Shown here in pieces: positions 23,353 through 35,200 of a stretch of 64,000 nt of DNA; within the stretch, counting starts at the first letter, position 1, and the number at the start of each line of letters is the position of its first letter. Below the pieces are notes generated by a model. It saw only the letters and a program-made list of their open reading frames with translations. It had not been told where the DNA came from and ran no database searches. The translations under genes were made by a program, and so were the position numbers. Source of the stretch: Marsupella aquatica. Lineage: Eukaryota; Marchantiophyta. Location: positions 930,001-994,000 of the forward strand of contig OZ316894.1 in assembly GCA_973895155.1 (NCBI GenBank). The letters are read 5' to 3'.

Positions 23353-25609
23353 ATGCAGGCCGATACGCCCCCGAATCAGACGATCTACATCAACAACCTC
23401 AATGAGAAGATCAAGAAAGAAGGTCAGTTTTAAACTTGGCTCATCTGGAAATTTTCCCGGTGCCACTTGTGAGAGAGACAATGGTGTTGCGGCCTCGTTT
23501 TCCTAACTGCGTGTGGACCTTTTTCGAATGTTTATCATTTCACGCCGTTGAAGGTTTTCAGTCATTCAATGTTCATGTTGGTTTTAGGAGCCGCAACGAC
23601 GTCCCGGTCTCGTAGTTCTCCCATTGATAAGCACTGTCTAACCGGGAAGGTGGACAGTATTCCCTTTACAGCTTAGAAAGTCTATTGGTGGTACTGTCAT
23701 TCTCGTCGTATTATGCTTTGCGTAAACTAAAACTCTGTTTTTGAGAGGTGATTGTTGTATTGTTATCATGTAGTGCCGTTTCTCAAACACAGTTTTGGAG
23801 AAGAGATTGTTGTAATGTTATCATGTAATGACGTTTGTTTATTGTAGTTCAGAATGCAATGTTTCATGTCAATTGGGCAAATAGCCACTGAGCAATAAGA
23901 AACGACTGGTGCATTCTTAGGCTTTGGAAAACTAGAAAATGCTATGGCCGACTATCCAAATAATGTACTAGTCCTACGGATAAGTTAGATATGCTGTTAG
24001 GGTTTAGGGTTTACGACAATGTGCATGGTCTTACCTGCGTACTACTAGGTCCGAAACGTAACTTTTGTTGGCACACGCTATCACCTTTATCCGTTTTGAT
24101 TTCTGTTTTTTCTCGCTAGGATGTTTACAAAAGGCTGTTGCTCGTTTAGATTTGAAAGAATCTGGTAGTACTATCTATTCTTGACATCTGCACTGACTTG
24201 AGCTGGAAACTCTGTGGTCTATGGAATGGTTACCCGCAGAAATCAAGAAGTCCCTGTACGCTGTGTTTTCACAGTTTGGGAAGATTCTTGATATTGTTGC
24301 TTGTAAGACCCTAAAGCTTCGAGGCCAGGCCTGGGTTGTATTCGATGATGTCACAGCTGCGACCAATGCCCTTCGCCAGATGCAAGGGTTTCCATTTTAT
24401 GATAAGGCGATGGTATGTTGTTTCTAAATAGTGTTGTGATTGTCAGTGCTGTCACCACAGTCCGTGTCGATTCTCTTCTTGTCCGTATATGTTAAAATTG
24501 TATTTTTCTGACGATCTTTTCTAGAGGAGAACATTTTGTACGTCACTTTTGAATATCAACGGTTTTTGATGATGATTCGGTTGAGAACGCAAGGGCAGGC
24601 GATGGTTTCTCATTGTCCAGGTGCTATTATAAACCACTTCTGGGTATGCATTTTTGCAGAGAATACAATATGCTAAATCCAAGTCCGATGCCGTAGCGAA
24701 GGCGGATGGATCATTTGTCTCCAGGGAGAAGAGGAAGAAACAGGACGAGAAAGGTACAAGGAATTACGGAAATGCGCTATACTTAATTATTCCTGCAGAC
24801 ATACTGGCATTTTCTAGTTTTGTCTGCCAGTATGTCTGCAGCCTTAGATGAATTTTGTTAAATGGTTTTTTTGGTATGAGTGTGAGCTCTCAATAGCTGA
24901 AATATTTTTGAAAATAGTCATATACTGCATGGCAGTGTTTCGCCAGCAAAAAGGAAAGTAAATTAATCGATATTGGTCACAGACAATAAGTAGAAGCCCC
25001 ACGACTGACGAAATTCTTATTCTTACAGCGGAAAGGAAACGACGAGAGCAACAAGCAGAGCCCACTGTCGCGGGACCTCCGCCGTCTGCATTCCCCCCAC
25101 CTTACGGAGCGCCCCCTCCTGTGAGTATACATACACCTGCATTTCCTGAGTTGCTGACCCACTGTTGGTTCTTTGAAACTAGTTGTTTTAAGTTGTAGTC
25201 CACTTGATGACTCACTGCGCAGAGCATAGAAAAGCACGGTAAGGATAGTTGGGTTGCTGTTGGACACCATTTACTGATTCAACTTGTACCGTGTGGTCAT
25301 GTGGGTTGGTGTTCGAAGGCTGCACCAGCTCCTCAATTTCCACCTAGGCCAGTGGCCCAAGAGCCCCCGGCTCCTCCAAACAATATTCTCTTCGCACAGA
25401 ATTTACCCCGTGAGGCTAATAACCTGATGATAGAGATGCTGTTCCAACAATTCCCAGGCTTCAAAGAAGTACGGATGATTGAAGCTAAGCCTGGCATCGC
25501 CTTCATCGAGTTTGGGGATGAGAATCAAGCATCTGTGGCACTTCAAGCACTGCACAATTTCAAAATCACGCCTACCAACCCTATGCAGATATCTTATGCC
25601 AAGAAGTAG
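23353..25609 (+). CDS. U2B'': U2 snRNP protein B'' (U2B''), five exons: join(23353..23422, 24240..24412, 24660..24753, 25029..25120, 25319..25609)
   Basis: Encodes 239 residues, close to the usual plant U2B'' length (about 230). The protein binds U2 snRNA stem-loop IV with U2A' in the spliceosome. RRM1 has RNP2 IYINNL (residues 11-16) and RNP1 RGQAWVVF (51-58), followed by [18 protein letters not shown]; a lysine/arginine-rich and proline-rich linker comes next; RRM2 at about 165-239 has [10 protein letters not shown] and [19 protein letters not shown], ending ISYAKK. Exon joins are in phase: donors GTCAGT, GTATGT, GTACAA and GTGAGT; acceptors cccgcag, tttgcag, cttacag and a weaker ttcgaag for exon 5. 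The linker and the VTAA..A.RQMQ segment fit U2B'' better than its paralogue U1A, though the two are close. Intron 1 (817 bp) contains telo-box-like ttagggtttagggttt near 23998; intron 3 contains a perfect hairpin. A possible AATAAA lies at 26443. Confidence 0.93.
24793..24841 (+). repeat. Perfect 17-bp stem-loop inside U2B'' intron 3
   Basis: The arm ctgcagacatactggca (24793-24809) and its exact reverse complement (24825-24841) flank a 15-nt loop. It begins about 40 nt after the exon 3 donor. It may be a tiny fold-back insertion or a structured intron element that influences splicing. Confidence 0.8.
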
Positions 25610-27170
25610 TAAAGTTTTGCTCCTTAAGTCACTTCGAGATTTCAGTCTTTGTCTGTTATCACCAGTCAATTTATCCGGATGCTATGCCTTTGAGAATGGA
25701 ATGCACACCCCAGAAATTCCAGTTTCTAGTCTGTGGCAAGTGTGACGCCATATAGGGGTTTCCTGTCAGGAATGCACACCCCAGGAATTTCATACACCAG
25801 TCCTTTCAACATTGCGAGACTGTGCTGGGGTTTCCGCTTTACTGTAGCTCATTTTCAATCAGTAGATAAGAAAGAAAATTTTGGTCAAACGTTCTCGGGT
25901 TGCAATTTGTTACCCGGATCGCAGGTGTTTGAGCTGTTCACAGGGACCTGTCCTGCCAGCAGATCTAGATCAGGTTGCTGCCTCAACTGTTTAGGGTTTA
26001 GGGTTTGAAGCTGCAGATGTTAGCTTCGGTATTCGTTTGGACCAGTATGACCAATGCTTCAAAAGTCATGTATGGTTCGGATTGAATTTGAATGAGCAAC
26101 ATGCACTTGATCCGTCTTCAGGTTGTGGCTGTGTTTATTTGCCTTCTGGCATGCTTTTAAGATGCTTTGGGCCCTTGTTATATTCTCAGGTCACTGAACT
26201 CATTGCAATTATGTCTGCCAGTCTGCTCACTAGTTTGAGAGATCGTTGTTTTGAGCGTCACTTGCATCCATTTCACGAAATGCAAGCGTCCTATGGCTGT
26301 ATTTAGTCCGAAGTTGAGTACCTTGATGATTGGTGTGTACTAACTAGTTGGTGTACGGTGTCCAGAGTACACGTGTGTGCTATGCCTAAAGTCCAGCTAA
26401 CATTTCTGTATATGCAAGAACATGGTTTACAAATTTTCTACCAATAAATCTGGTAATGTATTTGCAGTCTACATATCAAACGAATTGACAGTGAAAATGC
26501 AGGGATGACCTGTACTAATGTTATTGAAAAGCTAGCTATTTTCCAGGCATCTAAGGCAATTCTTGTCAAGCACTAGTATTGAGTCACGAAATTCTGCTAG
26601 GTTCAAGAAGAGCTCATCGAAATTGCTGTACTTCCCAACTTAGGAAGAAGCACACAATGACAAGAAGGCATTGAAAGGAGACTCGTATGCTCGTGACACT
26701 GATTGAAGTCCAGGAAGTTTGAACGTGCACTAAGCTGGGTACTTCAATCTTAGCATTTGAGACCGGACCATAAGACGGTACATCTGAATCCGATGAAGTT
26801 TGAACTTGCTGTAAGCTGCTTGGATGTAAAGTACCTACAGCTTAGCATTGCAGACCTGCAATTCCCACGCAGGATAAGACGCCTTTGAGATACTGGACAA
26901 CTTAGATTTCTCGAGCAACCTCTTCGCCTGGCACCGGCTCGCCAGCTGTATTTGGTGCTGTGATTTGAGCTCCAAGGGTATTTGATTTGTGCGGTTGTCT
27001 TCTGCCAGCTCCTCTTTTACTCCACTGCTTAGCTCATCTGCTCACCCTGCAGCAATTTACTTTGCTTTGCGCAAAATGAGCCTCATCTCATAGCAACGAG
27101 GAGCTCAATTACAGCTGATCGCGTATCACGTGATCAAGAAGTTAGCTTGACTAACCACTTGAGTGAGGCT
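25610..27170. other. U2B'' 3' region and intergenic DNA
   Basis: A direct repeat, ggaatgcacaccccag followed by aatt, occurs at about 25698 and 25771. Two TTTAGGG telomere-type units lie near 25990. AATAAA at 26443 could end the U2B'' transcript. No further gene is recognised. Confidence 0.4.
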
Positions 27171-27174
27171 TTTT

Positions 27175-27330
27175 GGTCTAGCTCTGGTGGCCAGGGGATT
27201 GGCTTTGGGATTGGAACGTCTCAGGATCAATCCCCTCTCCATGCTCAGGGGTGTGGAGGGTACTAGAAGTGGGTGTTAGCTGTGTAGTGGGGAAGGTATG
27301 CGATGGATTCTCAGCTGGGTTCAGCCCATC
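27175..27330 (+). mobile_element. tRNA-derived SINE-like copy
   Basis: Contains the B-box-like ggatcaatccc and, upstream, ctggtggccagggg, in the order seen in the 21-kb array and the 42.5-kb copy, followed by the shared tail block with aggggtgtggaggg and gtgtagtgggg. No coding capacity. Recognition rests on similarity between copies within this window. Confidence 0.45.
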
Positions 27331-27497
27331 CAGGGATCCAACTTGTTATTCTTGAAAGTTCCTTCAGATTGTACTTCTTTCCTTTCCCCTCATTGGTTGA
27401 ACCCTGAGGTTTGTTAGATTGCCACCTTTTTAAGCATAAATCCGGGATTGCCTCTCAATCATTCCCATGTCGATAGTTAGTGCACAAGATTTCCGAC

Positions 27498-27625
27498 AAG
27501 TATGTGATCCCACTGTTGCCACTATTGGTGACCCAATTATTGCCTCTCACTCTCTACTGCCAAGTATGTGATCCCACTGTTGCCACTATTGGTGACCCAA
27601 TTATTGCCTCTCACTCTCTACTGCC
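27498..27625. repeat. 64-bp perfect tandem duplication
   Basis: Two adjacent 64-bp units starting aagtatgtgatcccactg at 27498 and 27562; I see no mismatch between them. Confidence 0.9.
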
Positions 27626-27643
27626 CCTCAAATGCGATCGACC

Positions 27644-27740
27644 GACCACATGAGGGAAGTTTTTGAACAGCGCCTTTGATTGTGTGGCCTTGACCACATG
27701 AGGGAGATTCTTTGAACAGCGCCTTTGATTGTGTGGCCTT
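27644..27740. repeat. 48-49-bp tandem duplication
   Basis: Two units starting gaccacatgaggga at 27644 and 27692, almost identical, only 18 bp from the preceding 64-bp duplication. Two independent recent duplications so close together suggest a slippage-prone site. Confidence 0.85.
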
Positions 27741-27744
27741 GAGG

Positions 27745-29930
27745 TACCAAAGGTGCGCTGCTGCATGCAACCCTGGACATCCAATTTGTGATTTGGAGAA
27801 CGAGAATCATATGTAGATTTGATATTGACTTTGATTAAAACCTTGATACAAGAAAATGAGTGACAACCTGGTAATTTATGCAAAAGAGGTGACTATAATA
27901 ACGGACACTTCAGTCATTGGATTATATAAAGATTTTTGTCTTTTATGGTGAAACTGAAGCCCCATCTTATTTATAAATCTGCAACTACAAGCTAGAGTTG
28001 GGGCCTAGGTTTCTAGAGTGAAACCTCTAGATCATAACTCCATGGTTCATCATGTGTAATGATGAGAAAATTAATGTGTGTGATGTATGTCATATCAAAT
28101 GATAATCATGATTGCTTTTTGTTATGATTTCTATGGCCCCACCATATTATATGTGCATAAGTGGGATGTAGGATAGAAAAACTAGGGATATATGTGCATA
28201 GAAAAGAGTACTATGGTATGTTATGTCTAATTATTAAAATGATGATATGCATGATAATTTTTTTTATCATTTCATTAACCTTCAAAATATGTGAATAATG
28301 AATATATTTTGGTGACATTTTTATTGTCCTCCCCGCTATTCACGTTCAAAGAACGGGTAGTCGAGGCTAGTGGACCTAAATGTTTGTCAAAATGACCAGA
28401 TGGGTCCTCCCCACCCACACTCGAGACGTATTAATTTGATCAACTGTGCAATTTGTATGTTAATTATTCTGTGGATGACGCTAATAAATGGTAAGCAGGA
28501 TTACTGATCGACCTTGTGGGGGGCGGTGGGGGGGGGGGGGGGGCGACCTTGTACTCAAACAGCACTTTCAGACTTGTTCTGGTCAACAGTAACCTGGTCC
28601 ACTCGGGCTGCAAGGTTATAAAATGGTCCATCCAAGCATTCCTTTCTTGTATGGTAGAGACTACTTTGAAATCCTGACTGAGCTCCAAGGGTTTGCATGA
28701 TGATGCCAAATCTTTTACACATGAAATAATTTACCCTCAGCCGTCAGACCTGGACGAGCAGATCTGGACAAGCAAATAATCTACCCTCAGCCATCAGACC
28801 TGGGCGAGCAGATCCAGCGGCCCATAGTAGTTGTGCATAGTCCACAACGACTGCTACAGCATACAACAAGATACCCTGTTAGATCTTTCTCTTTTAAAAC
28901 TGTTTTTATGCAAAAGACTAAATTTTGACACTGCTATAATGGCCAATCCACTTTTCAATGTTTTGTCTTACTAAGAATTTTTGTTATATATTTTTTACTG
29001 TGCCTTAACAAGGTGCTCTACTTGTATAATTTAGACTTTAGATTACTTTGGCACCCGTCTAAGTGTTTGTTTATCTTCCTATGCTAGGGATCTCATTCCC
29101 CACTACATTTAGTTTTCAGTGTAGTGCATTCAACCCCTTTACCAGATTTAATGGAATTTCTGCCAATTCTAGTGAATGAGAGAGAGAATTAATGCTTTGA
29201 GGTGTGGACTCCTCCCGCTCTAAGTACTCCTCAAACTTTTATTTGCTAAGCTTATGGTTTCTATTGTCATTACCTAATGCAAGAGGGTATCTCTTGTACC
29301 TTATTTGCACAATTTTTGATTGATTTGATGTGTCATTAAAGCAAATGAGAATCTGTACCTTATGTGCACTATTTATTTTTCAAGACTGGTGCACTTGTAC
29401 TTTTCTTGGTCATTATATTACATGTACTTTTATTTGGTATGTGTTGTCTTTTTCTCACTTAATCGTATCAAATACTATGCAATAGTCATTTACACATCAC
29501 TACAAGACAGAAAATGAAACATGATGTTCCAGAATGAACATGGTATATTAGAACTGTTTTTATGCAAAATACAATTTACATCTTGCCTTAGTATAAATGG
29601 TTTCTACACAATATAGGATGAGATCTCTTCTTTTTTGTAATTTGTTTATATGCCTCAATGCCATACACAATGAGATTTCCCAGTCTGTCTGTGAGGAAGA
29701 GCTCTTGTTATTACTGTAGTCCACATGGTCAGCTACTCTTCTCTTCAGCCAAAATGAAGGGAAGAGGGATTTCATGGCGCAGATCTCTGCTCAATTATGA
29801 AATTCTCCTGCACAGATGGCAACCTTTCTAGGAATGTTGGTGCTATGCTGTGTTGTAGTAGTAGAGTGCAAATCTCTACATTTCACTGGCTCCGGCATTT
29901 GGCTACCTTTGGTGATGGTCAAATGGTGAC
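27745..29930. other. Gene-free region with low-complexity tracts
   Basis: No gene recognised. A block near 27990-28060 (gggcctaggtttctagagtgaaacctctag) resembles one near 22150-22190, indicating another dispersed repeat. A 16-G run (28528-28543) lies in a G-rich patch, and a direct repeat around 28728-28815 shares accctcagcc.tcagacctgg. Confidence 0.35.
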
Positions 29931-29944
29931 AGGAAAGAACCCTC

Positions 29945-30612
29945 TTTGGTCTTCTTTGGGTCTTTCCCGGGGTCTTTCCCTTTTCTTCCTTTACTGGGTC
30001 TTTTTCCCTTTGGGATCTGGGGTCCTGGTTGGTGCTTTTGTCCTTTGACAGTGTGACTTTATTGGATCTTTTTGCCTTTGGGATCTGGTGTCCCCATTTG
30101 GTGCTTTTGTCCTATTGACAATGTGACATATATCTCTTCTTGATGGGATGGCCAGATATGGGGATCTCCTGGCAGAGTGCAAAGATTGTAGGGGCCAGAT
30201 ATTGGGTTAGAGCACCCCCAACTCTATTGATTAACTCTCGGACGCTCATCAGTCTTGCAAGTCAATCCAGCATTAGAGGCAAATGATAGTTTCACTGCCT
30301 CTCTCAGCCCAGTAGGTGTTTAGTCTACTCTGCTTTTCAGTGGACTTTTATTCTTTCATTGTTTTGGGGGACTTAGCTTGTTGGGCCTCAGTCTTTGGTC
30401 TTCCTTGGGTGTTCCCCTTTCCTTCCCTTCATTGGGTCTTTTTGCCTTTGGGATCACGTGTCCTGCTTTGGTGCTTTTGTGACACTGTGGTATAGGTAGA
30501 TAGTCATCTCTTCTTGCTGAGATATGTTTTTAGTCAATTCCTGGCAGGGCCAAGCCACCAACGCTTGGGATCTTCCGGCCAAGTGCAAAGATTGTGGGAT
30601 CACATATTGGGT
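29945..30612. repeat. Imperfect large tandem duplication (about 405-450 bp period)
   Basis: Blocks around 29945-30210 and 30394-30618 share ttggtctt..ttggg, gggtctttttgcctttggg, ttggtgcttttg, agtgcaaagattgt and the terminal atattgggttagagca. The first block carries an additional internal ~69-bp duplication of the ctttgggatctgg unit. Confidence 0.65.
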
Positions 30613-30614
30613 TA

Positions 30615-30702
30615 GAGCATCCCACGCGACTTGCTATATGCGACCTGCTATTTGAGTGGATAGGGGGCCCAAGCTTAGTATGATGTTTTGGTGGGAGTGC
30701 CC
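30615..30702. mobile_element. Possible short MITE with TTA target duplication
   Basis: Left end gagcatcccac and right end (opposite strand) gggcactcccacc, flanked on both sides by TTA. It is short, with imperfect ends; the call rests on similarity to the better MITEs at 32512 and 40208. Confidence 0.3.
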
Positions 30703-31389
30703 TTACTAGCCCTATCCCCACTTGACTCTGTATTTATAGGCGGTAGAACTCAGCCACCAAAGTGTTGTTGAGCTACCATGGTGTTTTACACAGTTTGGAG
30801 GTGCAAACAATCTGCTTCCCGTGAAAGTGGACACAACAAGTTTGAACATTTGAACACTTTCAAAACCATCACATTGACATCATGAGGAGCATTGGATCAG
30901 GATTGCAAAAAGATTGCCAGAACATGTCATTTCTTCTTACACTTTACATGCATATCATTCCTTCGTACACTTTACATGCATCTCACAATGCCAAAATTCA
31001 AGCACATTACTTCAAATTTGAACACAACACCACATTTCAAACACAGTGCCACAAGTCCAAAAAATGGAAACATTGACTTCAAACTCAAACACAGTGCCCT
31101 GGACGCTATATTCAAATAGAGCGCCCCTTGGCTCACTATTCGAATATAGCGCCCGGGCCTTGTGTTCAGGGGAAGATGGTAGCATTGCACACACTTGGCC
31201 CAATGAACTAAAGTATTCACCATTCTTCTTCCTGAGTGTGCAGCTTTCCCCAACAATCGCTTCAAAGTTGTGGTTGCAATTTGACATAATTTCATGTTGC
31301 CTCTCTACTGCAGATGCACTCAACTGGCAGCACAGGATTTTCTCCTCTGCTTCACGCAGACTCAGCCTGCACCTGACCCAAGAGAGCTT

Positions 31390-31700
31390 TAGGCTAGGGG
31401 TCTCACTATTTGGAGCCCCCCCCCCCACCAACATCACTTGCGATGTTTTTAGGTCAGGTACACCCTCAAACTTGAAAAAAAAGTTTCAAAAATTGTTATA
31501 CCCTTGTTAATTTGGAATATTCATGCAATATTACAAAATTTGGTTTTTGTGATCGTTCTTTATAAGTCTCAAGATCAGATTTAAATGACCCTAAAGTTCA
31601 CAAACCAAAGGGCAAGTTTTCCCTGGCTTAGAACCAAAAAAACAACCCTAATGCTTTGTTACACGTGAGATGTCATTTTTGCATAAGTGAAACCCCTGAG
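31390..31700 (+). repeat. Dispersed repeat family R, copy 2
   Basis: Collinear with 19550-19990: aggggtctcactat at the left, tataagtctcaagat...tttaaatgaccct in the middle and cacgtgagatgtcatttttg...gtgaaacccc at the right. A poly-C run (31415-31427) lies near the left end. Confidence 0.55.
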
Positions 31701-32511
31701 GCTTTAGGTTAGCCATAGCCACTATTGCAGCTTGAGAGGCATGGCACATAGCAGGCCGAAGGCATTACCGGGGGCATTAAAAAAGGACAAGGTCAGCCAC
31801 TGGCTCATAGAATTAAGGAATAAGTTTGACCTTAACTTTACAGGGGTCCTGTCGAAAGCGAGATGAGGTTAATGTTCCAGTTCTACATCCTCCCCCATGA
31901 ACTTCCATTTCCTTCCAAAGCCTTCATGCCAGGGGGCTCACTAGCTCCACAACCACAACCAAGTGAAGAACAGCAAGTAGCGGCAAGTGAGGAATAAGCC
32001 ATGTGCTTCTTTTGCCAATGAATAGTCACTCCATTCCCTGTCCTACCCTTCTCTTTGGGTCCTTGGAAGCTCATTTTCAGTTGAGTGTAAATGAATGCCT
32101 AAGATAGTGCAAAAGAATATTATCTCATTTCCGTTTACTTTTTTGAATTTCATATTTGACTTGACCTTCCAATTTTGACTTAGAATGCACTATTATACAC
32201 TAAGCCCTAGACTTTTACCTAAGTTACTGCCCAGGTATACTAGCCCTACATCCCTATTCCTTACCTTGGTGTGCAATCTACAGAATTACCTTGATATCTG
32301 GATAAAATTCTTTGATCCCATGGAGTAGTTTATTACCTCACCTATCCAGCACTGGTAGGGACCTAGAAGACTGGTTTATAAAAGGAAAAAAAATCTCAGG
32401 CTAAATGACTTTGAACAATAGCTTAGTTTGTTACCTCACCTTTATTAGACAAGTACACTTGAAACCCTATATCTGCCCAATTTGTCGAGACCTGGGAGGC
32501 TACCTTTGTTA

Positions 32512-32912
32512 GAGCATCTCTAACCTTAGTGGGTTTTGGTCCATTAAATACCCAGTCTGGGGCAGTCCTTTTTTTTTTACTGTATTTAGCTATCTTGGCC
32601 AATTGAAACAGCCCCAACTTTCATTGAATAATATTACTAAATAGTAGAGATCACTTCTAGTGACCACAGATCAAAATCTTGAACCCAAATGACAAACCCA
32701 CTGGAAAATCAACTAGGCTATTGGGTGAAGATTTTCATATATATGCACCGATTAATTAAGCAGAAAACAGAGTCTATGAAAATTTGATACCTTTACACCC
32801 AATGCGTTGGACCTGACTTTTTGCATTTTCTTATTGGGTTTGGTCAGCAGCACCTACTACTCTGACCAAACCCAATAGCCTAAACCCAATAGGGCTAGGG
32901 TTGGAGATGCTC
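32512..32912. mobile_element. MITE, 401 bp, TTA target site duplication
   Basis: The left terminus gagcatctctaacc and the right terminus ggttggagatgctc form an inverted pair with one mismatch. Direct TTA repeats flank both sides (32509-32511 and 32913-32915). The subterminal motif tgggtttaggctattggg also occurs in both halves. The three-base TTA duplication and the ends fit PIF/Harbinger-related (Tourist-like) MITEs. No transposase is encoded. Confidence 0.75.
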
Positions 32913-33096
32913 TTAGGCACTGATATTTGAAACCATATACACACCCAACACTGGGCGAAACCTGGGTGGCCCCTTTAAAAAAGGGAAAAAGAAAAATGAG
33001 CTTGAGGCCCCCCCTTGGAAAAGAAAGAAAGAAAGAGAATTCGGAGAGTTGGGGTCCACACGCAAGCGCATGATACCTTTGCCAACTTGCCAGCAA

Positions 33097-33204
33097 ATCG
33101 TCTATACAACTGCTGAGGCCTAAAAATGGCATCCCATTCCATAAAGTCATATCGTCTATACAACTGCTGAGGCCTAAAAATGGCATCCCATTCCATAAAG
33201 TCAT
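33097..33204. repeat. 54-bp perfect tandem duplication
   Basis: Two identical 54-bp units (33097-33150 and 33151-33204) beginning atcgtctatacaactg. The length is a multiple of three, and a minus-strand frame reads through both, but that frame has no family signature. Confidence 0.9.
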
Positions 33205-34490
33205 AAACCACTGGTCCCGAACATTCATCATGATAAACGTTACAATAAGATGATTGCACTACGCATCGTGCCCTGGCCACTGCAAACAAACTAGGCACAT
33301 GGGGATCCCCTCTAAGGCTCTAATCCTGGCGTGTTGAGAAGTTAAGTTCCTTTGCCATGCCATAACTTATGTTTTGTACATTAATCAATTCTATTTCTCC
33401 TCAAGCAGAATCCAGCTCCTCCGACTAATGTGGTGCTTCATTCCGATCCTTTAACTTAGAGAGAGTAAAGACAACATTTTGACAATAGAAAATAATTAAC
33501 AAACGAAGACAATGATCAATTGGCGCGCACATAGAAATGCCAGATAATGCTCAATGGGCAATCTGGACTAAAGGGTAAAATTATTGCGAAAGGCTGAATC
33601 GAACAAATTTTGTTTCCATCTGAGAGTGAGCTATCTCTGGCGCTGCACATGAGAGACCAAGAGTCCATTACCCAGATCAAGTAATCATCAACAAACGCAA
33701 GGGGTACAAATTAATCTTGGGTGTGGATGTTTGGTGTGGAAGGGGTCTCTAATAACAGCTAGGAAGAAGTCCTACAATCATTCGCAATCATGGTGGTGGG
33801 CTACGAGAGATCCACTCACCTAAGTCGATGATCGACGGAAATACATGGGCTACAGCTTGCTGATGCTTTGCTCCCCAGCGCCCACGACAAACTAGACATC
33901 AGATTTTGGACTCTGAGGATCTTGGACCGATGTCCTTTCTACTTTGTTCAATATAGATTTTGTCCATTCGATGCATCGCAAAACCCCGATATCGAGAAGG
34001 CAATTCTAAGTTCGCCAATGGCAATGGCAATAGAGGGATAGTGATCACTCCCCAAGAATGAGAGAGCATAAGTTCTCAGACCATAAATGTACTAATGAAA
34101 GTCTTGGTTGAGGTGGTGGGGCGGTGCTCTTAATCCCGGAAAACTAGTGACCATAAATTCTCCCAGTCACAGATTGAATGAGGTAGTGGGACTCGGCTAT
34201 AAACTTAAGTTGTTTCATTCTGTCCCCGCAGAACTGCTGGTGCCTAGGAGAGCAAGCACATCCCAAAATCTTTCTGGCAGTTCCAGCCCCATTCGAACCC
34301 TGAGTAATTGAATTCAGAGACAATGCTCAACTCACTCCGGATCAAACTCACTCCGGATCCGTGTCTAAATAACTCACCTGATTTGGCCATCGTAAATACA
34401 ACTCTAGTAGCTCACTACATTGAAATCCGAAAATTGGTGGGCCTTTGAGAGAGGAACAATTTTTAGTTTTCAAGAACGGCTCGTCGGTTA
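33205..34490. other. Gene-free stretch
   Basis: No gene or clear repeat recognised. Short frames on both strands lack signatures. Confidence 0.35.
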
Positions 34491-34494
34491 ACAT

Positions 34495-35200
34495 GCTCTT
34501 GACCTCCAGTGATACCATTCTAGCCCACTTTATTAATTCTGGAAACTTTTGGACTGAATGCTTGGCAGAATTGGTAGTCCGCACGTAGCCTGAGATTCTA
34601 TATCGTCTGAGCTCCTGGATAGTATTAGATGTTGGAATTAGTCAACCCGTATTGGCCCACTCTGTTATTTCTGGAAAAGTTCTGAACTGAATGATTTTGA
34701 AGAATTGGGAGTCAAGTGTAACTTAATATGAGATCGAGTATACCGTTTGAGCTGAAGGATAGTATTAGATGCTGGAATTAGTCAAGTCATGCCATTCTAG
34801 CTCACTTCTCGAAAGCGTCTGAACTGAGTGCTTTGCAGATCGAATTGGTAGTCATACCTAGCCTACTATGACTTTTGAGCTGGTGGATAATGTTCGCTGG
34901 AATTGGTCAGGTGACGCCATTCTAGCCCTTCATTAGTTTGGAAAACGTCCGAACTTAATGCTTTTCAGAATTGGTGGTCGTCGTCGTACGTAGCCTAATA
35001 TGACTTCGATTATTATTATATCATTTGAGCTGGTGGATGATCTTAGACGCTGGAATTAGTCAAGTGCTGCCATTCTAAGCCCTTCCTGTTTCTAGAAAAC
35101 GTCTGGACTGACTGCTTTGCATTGATAGTCATACGTAGCGTGATATGACTTCGATTGTATCAGTTTAGCTGGTGAATAACATTAGACCGTGCAATCAGTC
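34495..35200. repeat. Degenerate tandem array, about 140-bp period, five copies
   Basis: The recurring landmark gagctggtggat...ttagatgctggaattagtcaa occurs at about 34609, 34749, 34877, 35027 and 35166 (spacing 128-150 bp), each followed by ccattctagccc, ggaaa.gt.tgaactgaatgctttgcagaattggtagtc and acgtagcctaatatgac. The copies are well diverged, so the array is old. It lies 1.2 kb from the 3' end of the Bet v 1-like gene. Confidence 0.75.
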
